DNA from: Anthopleura xanthogrammica
Taxonomy: Eukaryota > Cnidaria > Anthozoa > Actiniaria > Actiniidae
Direction: 5' to 3'
Assembly (NCBI GenBank): GCA_964019055.1
Contig: OZ025207.1
Coordinates: 14,721,357 to 14,785,356, forward strand
Length of the DNA stretch: 64,000 bases
Positions 57,082-64,000 of the stretch are shown here, in pieces. Made by a program: the position numbers and the translations under genes. The notes below the pieces were generated by a model, which worked only from the letters and a program-made list of their open reading frames with translations, ran no database searches and was not told where the DNA came from. Every line of letters starts with the position of its first letter. Positions within the stretch are counted from its first letter, which is position 1.

Positions 57082-60000
57082 CTTCTGGTCAGTGACTTAT
57101 GTCTGAATGATTTGCTATTGATTTCTGTGAAAAAGAGACCAAGGTTTAGCAAGTTGCAAAGTTGGGATTTTTGCCCACCCCGGGGTCATCGAAAAATTCA
57201 ATTTTTCCACTATTTTAGCCAAAATGATTTTTGAGCCAAATACTTACCGAGAGGGTCCCTTCTGGTCAGTGACTTATGTCTGAATGATTTGCTATTGATT
57301 TCTGTGAAAAAGAGACCAAGGTTTAGCAAGTTGCAAAATTGGAATTTTTGCCCACCCCGGGGTCATCGAAAAATTCAATTTTTCCACTATTTTAGCCAAA
57401 ATGATTTTGGAGCCAAATACTTACCGAGAGGGTCCCTTCTGGTCAGTGACTTATGTCTGAATGATTTGCTATTGATTTCTGTGAAAAAGAGACCAAGGTT
57501 TAGCAAGTTGCAAAGTTGAGATTTTTGCCCACCCCGGGGTCATCGAAAAATTCAATTTTTCCACTATTTTCCCACTATTTTAGCCAAAATGATTTTGGAG
57601 CCAAATACTTACCGAGAGGGTCCCTTCTGGTCAGTGACTTATGTCTGAATGATTTGCTATTGATTTCTGTGAAAAAGAGACCAAGGTTTAGCAAGTTGCA
57701 AAGTTGGGATTTTTGCCCACCCCGGGGTCATCGAAAAATTCAATTTTTCCACTATTTTTCCACTATTTTAGCCAAAATGATTTTGGAGCAAAATACTTAC
57801 CGAGAGGGTCCTTTCTGGTCAGTGACTTATGTCTGAATGATTTGCTATTGATTTCTGTGAAAAAGAGACCAAGGTTTAGCAAGTTGCAAAATTGGAATTT
57901 TTGCCCACCCCGGGGTCATCGAAAAATTCAATTTTTCCACTATTTTAGCCAAATTGATTTTGGAGCCAAATACTTACCGAGAGGGTCCCTTCTGGTCAGT
58001 GACTTATGTCTGAATGATTTGCTATTGATTTCTGTGAAAAAGAGACCAAGGTTTAGCAAGTTGCAAAGTTGGGATTTTTGCCCACTCCGGGGTCATCGAA
58101 AAATTCATTTTCCACTATTTTAGCCAAAATGATTTTGGAGCCAAATACTTACCGAGAGGGTCCCTTCTGGTCAGTGACTTATGTCTGAATGATTTGCTAT
58201 TGATTTCTGTGAAAAAGAGACCAAGGTTTAGCAAGTTGCAAAGTTGGGATTTTTGCCCACCCCGGGGTCATCGAAAAATTCAATTTTTCCACTATTTTTC
58301 CACTATTTTAGCCAAAATGATTTTGGAGCCAAATACTTACCGAGAGGGTCCTTTCTGGTCAGTGACTTATGTCTGAATGATTTGCTATTGATTTCTGTGA
58401 AAAAGAGACCAAGGTTTAGCAAGTTGCAAAATTGGAATTTTTGCCCACCCCGGGGTCATCGAAAAATTCAATTTTTCCACTATTTTAGCCAAATTGATTT
58501 TGGAGCCAAATACTTACCGAGAGGGTCCCTTCTGGTCAGTGACTTATGTCTGAATGATTTGCTATTGATTTCTGTGAAAAAGAGACCAAGGTTTAGCAAG
58601 TTGCAAAGTTGGGATTTTTGCCCACTCCGGGGTCATCGAAAAATTCAATTTTTCCACTATTTTAGCCAAAATGATTTTTGAGCCAAATACTTACCGAGAG
58701 GGTCCCTTCTGGTCAGTGACTTATGTCTGAATGATTTGCTATTGATTTCTGTGAAAAAGAGACCAAGGTTTAGGAAGTTGCAAAGTTGGGATTTTTGCCC
58801 ACCCCGGGGTCATCGAAATATTCAATTTTTCCACTATTTTAGCCAAAATGATTTTTGAGCCAAATACTTACCGAGAGGGTCCCTTCTGGTCAGTGACTTA
58901 TGTCTGAATGATTTGCTATTGATTTCTGTGAAAAAGAGACCAAGGTTTAGCAAGTTGCAAAATTGGAATTTTTGCCCACCCCGGGGTCATCGAAAAATTC
59001 AATTTTTCCACTATTTTAGCCAAAATGATTTTGGAGCCAAATACTTACCGAGAGGGTCCCTTCTGGTCAGTGACTTATGTCTGAATGATTTGCTATTGAT
59101 TTCTGTGAAAAAGAGACCAAGGTTTAGCAAGTTGCAAAGTTGGGATTTTTGCCCACCCCGGGGTCATCGAAAAATTCAATTTTTCCACTATTTTTCCACT
59201 ATTTTAGCCAAAATGATTTTGGAGCCAAATACTTACCGAGAGGGTCCCTTCTGGTCAGTGACTTATGTCTGAATGATTTGCTATTGATTTCTGTGAAAAA
59301 GAGACCAAGGTTTAGCAAGTTGCAAAATTGGAATTTTTGCCCACCCCGGGGTCATCGAAAAATTCAATTTTTCCACTATTTTAGCCAAATTGATTTTGGA
59401 GCCAAATACTTACCGAGAGGGTCCCTTCTGGTCAGTGACTTATGTCTGAATGATTTGCTATTGATTTCTGTGAAAAAGAGACCAAGGTTTAGCAAGTTGC
59501 AAAGTTGGGATTTTTGCCCACCCCGGGGTCATCGAAAAATTCAATTTTTCCACTATTTTTCCACTATTTTAGCCAAAATGATTTTGGAGCCAAATACTTA
59601 CCGAGAGGGTCCCTTCTGGTCAGTGACTTATGTCTGAATGATTTGCTATTGATTTCTGTGAAAAAGAGACCAAGGTTTAGCAAGTTGCAAAATTGGAATT
59701 TTTGCCCACCCCGGGGTCATCGAAAAATTCAATTTTTCCACTATTTTAGCCAAAATGATTTTGGAGCCAAATACTTACTGAGAGGGTCCCTTCTGGTCAG
59801 TGACTTATGTCTGAATGATTTGCTATTGATTTCTGTGAAAAAGAGACCAAGGTTTAGCAAGTTGCAAAGTTGGGATTTTTGCCCACCCCGGGGTCATCGA
59901 AAAATTCAATTTTTCCACTATTTTAGCCAAAATGATTTTGGAGCCAAATACTTACTGAGAGGGTCCCTTCTGGTCAGTGACTTATGTCTGAATGATTTGC

Positions 60001-63000
60001 TATTGATTTCTGTGAAAAAGAGACCAAGGTTTAGCAAGTTGCAAAATTGGGATTTTTGCCCACCCCGGGGTCATCGAAAAATTCAATTTTTCCACTATTT
60101 TAGCCAAAATGATTTTGAAGCCAAATACTTACCGAGAGGGTCCCTTCTGGTCAGTGACTAACATCTGAATGATTTGCTATTGATTTCTGTGAAAAAGAGA
60201 CCAAGGTTTAGCAAGTTGCAAAGTTGGGATTTTTGCCCACCCCGGGGTCATCGAAAAATTCAATTTTTCCACTATTTTAGCCAAAATGATTTTTGAGCCA
60301 AATACTTACCGAGAAGGTCCCTTCTGGTCAGTGACTTATGTCTGAATGATTTGCTATTGATTTCTGTGAAAAAGAGACCAAGGTTTAGCAAGTTGCAAAG
60401 TTGGGATTTTTGCCCACCCCGGGGTCATCGAAAAATTCAATTTTTCCACTATTTTAGCCAAAATGATTTTTGAGCCAAATACTTACCGAGAGGGTCCCTT
60501 CTGGTCAGTGACTTATGTCTGAATGATTTGCTATTGATTTCTGTGAAAAAGAGACCAAGGTTTAGCAAGTTGCAAAATTGGAATTTTTGCCCACCCCGGG
60601 GTCATCGAAAAATTCAATTTTTCCACTATTTTAGCCAAAATGATTTTGGAGCCAAATACTTACCGAGAGGGTCCCTTCTGGTCAGTGACTTATGTCTGAA
60701 TGATTTGCTATTGATTTCTGTGAAAAAGAGACCAAGGTTTAGCAAGTTGCAAAATTGGAATTTTTGCCCACCCCGGGGTCATCGAAAAATTCAATTTTTC
60801 CACTATTTTAGCCAAATTGATTTTGGAGCCAAATACTTACCGAGAGGGTCCCTTCTGGTCAGTGACTTATGTCTGAATGATTTGCTATTGATTTCTGTGA
60901 AAAAGAGACCAAGGTTTAGCAAGTTGCAAAGTTGGGATTTTTGCCCACTCCGGGGTCATCGAAAAATTCAATTTTTCCACTATTTTAGCCAAAATGATTT
61001 TTGAGCCAAATACTTACCGAGAGGGTCCCTTCTGGTCAGTGACTTATGTCTGAATGATTTGCTATTGATTTCTGTGAAAAAGAGACCAAGGTTTAGCAAG
61101 TTGCAAAATTGGAATTTTTGCCCACCCCGGGGTCATCGAAAAATTCAATTTTTCCACTATTTTAGCCAAATTGATTTTGGAGCCAAATACTTACCGAGAG
61201 GGTCCCTTCTGGTCAGTGACTTATGTCTGAATGATTTGCTATTGATTTCTGTGAAAAAGAGACCAAGGTTTAGCAAGTTGCAAAGTTGGGATTTTTGCCC
61301 ACCCCGGGGTCATCGAAAAATTCAATTTTTCCACTATTTTTCCACTATTTTAGCCAAAATGATTTTGGAGCCAAATACTTACCGAGAGGGTCCCTTCTGG
61401 TCAGTGACTTATGTCTGAATGATTTGCTATTGATTTCTGTGAAAAAGAGACCAAGGTTTAGCAAGTTGCAAAGTTGGGATTTTTGCCCACCCCGGGGTCA
61501 TCGAAAAATTCAATTTTTCCACTATTTTAGCCAAAATGATTTTGGAGCCAAATACTTACCGAGAGGGTCCCTTCTGGTCAGTGACTTATGTCTGAATGAT
61601 TTGCTATTGATTTCTGTGAAAAAGAGACCAAGGTTTAGCAAGTTGCAAAGTTGGGATTTTTGCCCACCCCGGGGTCATCGAAATATTCAATTTTTCCACT
61701 ATTTTAGCCAAAATGATTTTTGAGCCAAATACTTACCGAGAGGGTCCCTTCTGGTCAGTGACTTATGTCTGAATGATTTGCTATTGATTTCTGTGAAAAA
61801 GAGACCAAGGTTTAGCAAGTTGCAAAATTGGAATTTTTGCCCACCCCGGGGTCATCGAAAAATTCAATTTTTCCACTATTTTAGCCAAAATGATTTTGGA
61901 GCAAAATACTTACCGAGAGGGTCCCTTCTGGTCAGTGACTTATGTCTGAATGATTTGCTATTGATTTCTGTGAAAAAGAGACCAAGGTTTAGCAAGTTGC
62001 AAAGTTGGGATTTTTGCCCACCCCGGGGTCATCGAAAAATTCAATTTTTCCACTATTTTTCCACTATTTTAGCCAAAATGATTTTGGAGCCAAATACTTA
62101 CCGAGAGGGTCCCTTCTGGTCAGTGACTTATGTCTGAATGATTTGCTATTGATTTCTGTGAAAAAGAGACCAAGGTTTAGCAAGTTGCAAAGTTGGGATT
62201 TTTGCCCACCCCGGGGTCATCGAAAAATTCAATTTTTCCACTATTTTAGCCAAAATGATTTTGGAGCCAAATACTTACCGAGAGGGTCCCTTCTGGTCAG
62301 TGACTTATGTCTGAATGATTTGCTATTGATTTCTGTGAAAAAGAGACCAAGGTTTAGCAAGTTGCAAAATTGGAATTTTTGCCCACCCCGGGGTCATCGA
62401 AAAATTCAATTTTTCCACTATTTTAGCCAAAATGATTTTTGAGCCAAATACTTACCGAGAGGGTCCCTTCTGGTCAGTGACTTATGTCTGAATGATTTGC
62501 TATTGATTTCTGTGAAAAAGAGACCAAGGTTTAGCAAGTTGCAAAGTTGGGATTTTTGCCCACCCCGGGGTCATCGAAAAATTCAATTTTTCCACTATTT
62601 TAGCCAAAATGATTTTGGAGCCAAATACTTACCGAGAGGGTCCCTTCTGGTCAGTGACTTATGTCTGAATGATTTGCTATTGATTTCTGTGAAAAAGAGA
62701 CCAAGGTTTAGCAAGTTGCAAAGTTGGGATTTTTGCCCACCCCGGGGTCATCGAAAAATTCAATTTTTCCACTATTTTAGCCAAAATGATTTTTGAGCCA
62801 AATACTTACCGAGAGGGTCCCTTCTGGTCAGTGACTTATGTCTGAATGATTTGCTATTGATTTCTGTGAAAAAGAGACCAAGGTTTAGCAAGTTGCAAAG
62901 TTGGAATTTTTGCCCACCCCGGGGTCATCGAAAAATTCAATTTTTCCACTATTTTAGCCAAAATGATTTTGGAGCCAAATACTTACCGAGAGGGTCCCTT

Positions 63001-64000
63001 CTGGTCAGTGACTTATGTCTGAATGATTTGCTATTGATTTCTGTGAAAAAGAGTCACGGTTTAGCAAGTTGCAAAGTTGGAATTTTTGCCCACCCCGGGG
63101 TCATCGAAAAATTCAATTTTTCCACTATTTTAGCCAAAATGATTTTTGAGCCAAATACTTACCGAGAGGGTCCCTTCTGGTCAGTGACTTATGTCTGAAT
63201 GATTTGCTATTGATTTCTGTGAAAAAGAGACCAAGGTTTAGCAAGTTGCAAAGTTGGGATTTTTGCCCACCCCGGGGTCATCGAAAAATTCAATTTTTCC
63301 ACTATTTTAGCCAAAATGATTTTGGAGCCAAATACTTACCGAGAGGGTCCCTTCTGGTCAGTGACTTATGTCTGAATGATTTGCTATTGATTTCTGTGAA
63401 AAAGAGACCAAGGTTTAGCAAGTTGCAAAGTTGGGATTTTTGCCCACCCCGGGGTCATCGAAAAATTCAATTTTTCCACTATTTTAGCCAAAATGATTTT
63501 GGAGCCAAATACTTACCGAGAGGGTCCCTTCTGGTCAGTGACTTATGTCTGAATGATTTGCTATTGATTTCTGTGAAAAAGAGACCAAGGTTTAGCAAGT
63601 TGCAAAGTTGGGATTTTTGCCCACCCCGGGGTCATCGAAAAATTCAATTTTTCCACTATTTTAGCCAAAATGATTTTGGAGCCAAATACTTACCGAGAGG
63701 GTCCCTTCTGGTCAGTGACTTATGTCTGAATGATTTGCTATTGATTTCTGTGAAAAAGAGACCAAGGTTTAGCAAGTTGCAAAGTTGGAATTTTTGCCCA
63801 CCCCGGGGTCATCGAAAAATTCAATTTTTCCACTATTTTAGCCAAAATGATTTTTGAGCCAAATACTTACCGAGAGGGTCCCTTCTGGTCAGTGACTTAT
63901 GTCTGAATGATTTGCTATTGATTTCTGTGAAAAAGAGACCAAGGTTTAGCAAGTTGCAAAGTTGGGATTTTTGCCCACCCCGGGGTCATCGAAAAATTCA
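57082..64000. repeat. Array segment dominated by ACTTATGTC monomers
   Basis: From about 57,090 to the window end every monomer has the ACTTATGTC variant except one ACTAACATC near 60,160: 17 in a row, one exception, then 21 in a row. In this segment the antisense 54-nt frame is open in nearly every unit. It also contains seven 11-bp-insert monomers and only one CENP-B-box-destroying type (CTCCGGGG). Confidence 0.7.

Larger units (their letters stand above)
25634..64000. repeat. 177-bp satellite array, about 216 monomers, continues past the window
   Basis: Head-to-tail monomers of 177 bp all point the same way without any insertion. The unit runs from TGAATGATTTGCTATTGATT, through AGACCAAGGTTTAGCAAGTT, GCCCACCCCGGGGTCATCGA and AAAATTCAATTTTTCCACTA, to AATACTTACCGAGAGGGTCC and CTTCTGGTCAGTGAC. 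About twenty monomers are 188 bp because CCACTATTTTT is duplicated (e.g. 30,870, 33,358, 46,876, 59,551). Single-base deletions occur at about 29,626, 32,467 and 63,050, and a 2-bp one at about 58,107. Diagnostic variants are GGGATT/GGAATT, CAAAATT/CAAAGTT, TTGGGCC/TTGAGCC/TGGAGCC, ACCGAG/ACTGAG, CCCCGGGG/CGCTGGGG/CTCCGGGG/CCCAGGGG and ACTTATGTC/ACTAACATC/ACTAGCA(A/T)C. Because 177 is 59 codons, plus-strand frames run through several monomers; I do not regard these as genes. Size, HOR order and purity suggest a centromeric or pericentromeric array. Confidence 0.98.

Noticed and set aside
25819..63857. Many plus-strand frames of 60-296 codons with a repeated 59-residue peptide (LLLISVKKRPRFSKLQ...)
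   Set aside because: They begin at TTG rather than ATG, exist only because 177 is divisible by three, and are broken by TAA in ACTAACATC monomers and by frameshift in every 11-bp-insert monomer. No signal peptide, start context or flanking exon was seen.
25634..64000. CRISPR-like regular repeat array
   Set aside because: Repeats are 177-bp contiguous units with no unique spacers, in a eukaryotic context with introns and SINEs.
1..64000. Telomeric TTAGGG arrays
   Set aside because: No run of TTAGGG or CCCTAA repeats is present, so there is no support for a subtelomeric location.

Overview
The window looks like nuclear DNA of an invertebrate animal, most likely an anthozoan cnidarian (coral or sea anemone). 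The reasons are low GC, intron-type splice signals, foldback elements built around a GGTCTGATATCA-type palindrome that I associate with anthozoan genomes, a Jockey/CR1-like LINE remnant, a BEL/Pao remnant and tRNA-derived SINEs. The taxon is inference; no marker gene is present. No complete, confidently identifiable protein-coding gene is visible.

Positions 1-25,200 are gene-poor and full of decayed repeats. They hold a LINE reverse transcriptase pseudogene (about 3,735-4,265, minus), a BEL/Pao pol pseudogene (about 6,490-7,135, minus), a probable LTR-element remnant (about 9,945-10,345, minus), two SINE copies (11,600-11,745 and 19,250-19,420) and many foldback (MITE-like) elements. They also hold two widely spaced inverted repeat pairs (5,339-5,623 with 11,072-11,348, and 14,376-14,776 with 17,463-17,862), a 48-bp minisatellite, a 96-bp tandem repeat, and homopolymer G or C runs. 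A few stretches look like exons or promoters, the best near 716-908 and 22,150-22,800, the latter with paired GTCACGTGAC palindromes. None was tied to a known protein.

From about 25,200 to the right edge (38.8 kb, 60% of the window) there is one uninterrupted satellite array of about 216 head-to-tail monomers of 177 bp (188 bp where an 11-bp duplication is present). The leftmost monomers are strongly diverged. Inside, near-identical monomers form multi-level higher-order repeats: a 1,427-bp 8-mer, a 2,854-bp 16-mer, and duplicated blocks of 730 bp and about 1.6 kb. The organisation resembles centromeric satellites.

Two features of the monomer stand out. First, the minus strand carries a 17-mer matching 8 of the 9 fixed positions of the CENP-B box (NTTCGNNNNANNCGGGN), intact in most monomers and broken in particular HOR positions. 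Second, the minus strand of almost every monomer carries a complete set of splice signals: a pyrimidine-rich acceptor ending CACAG, a CTAAAC branch-like motif about 20 nt upstream of it, and a GTAAGTATTT donor. These delimit a 54-nt exon (18 codons) and a 123-nt intron. The exon has one stop-free frame that stays in phase across monomers, in those carrying the ACTTATGTC variant. The array is therefore, in form, a string of about 200 identical mini-exons on the antisense strand. The long plus-strand reading frames inside the array follow from 177 being a multiple of three and are not considered genes.
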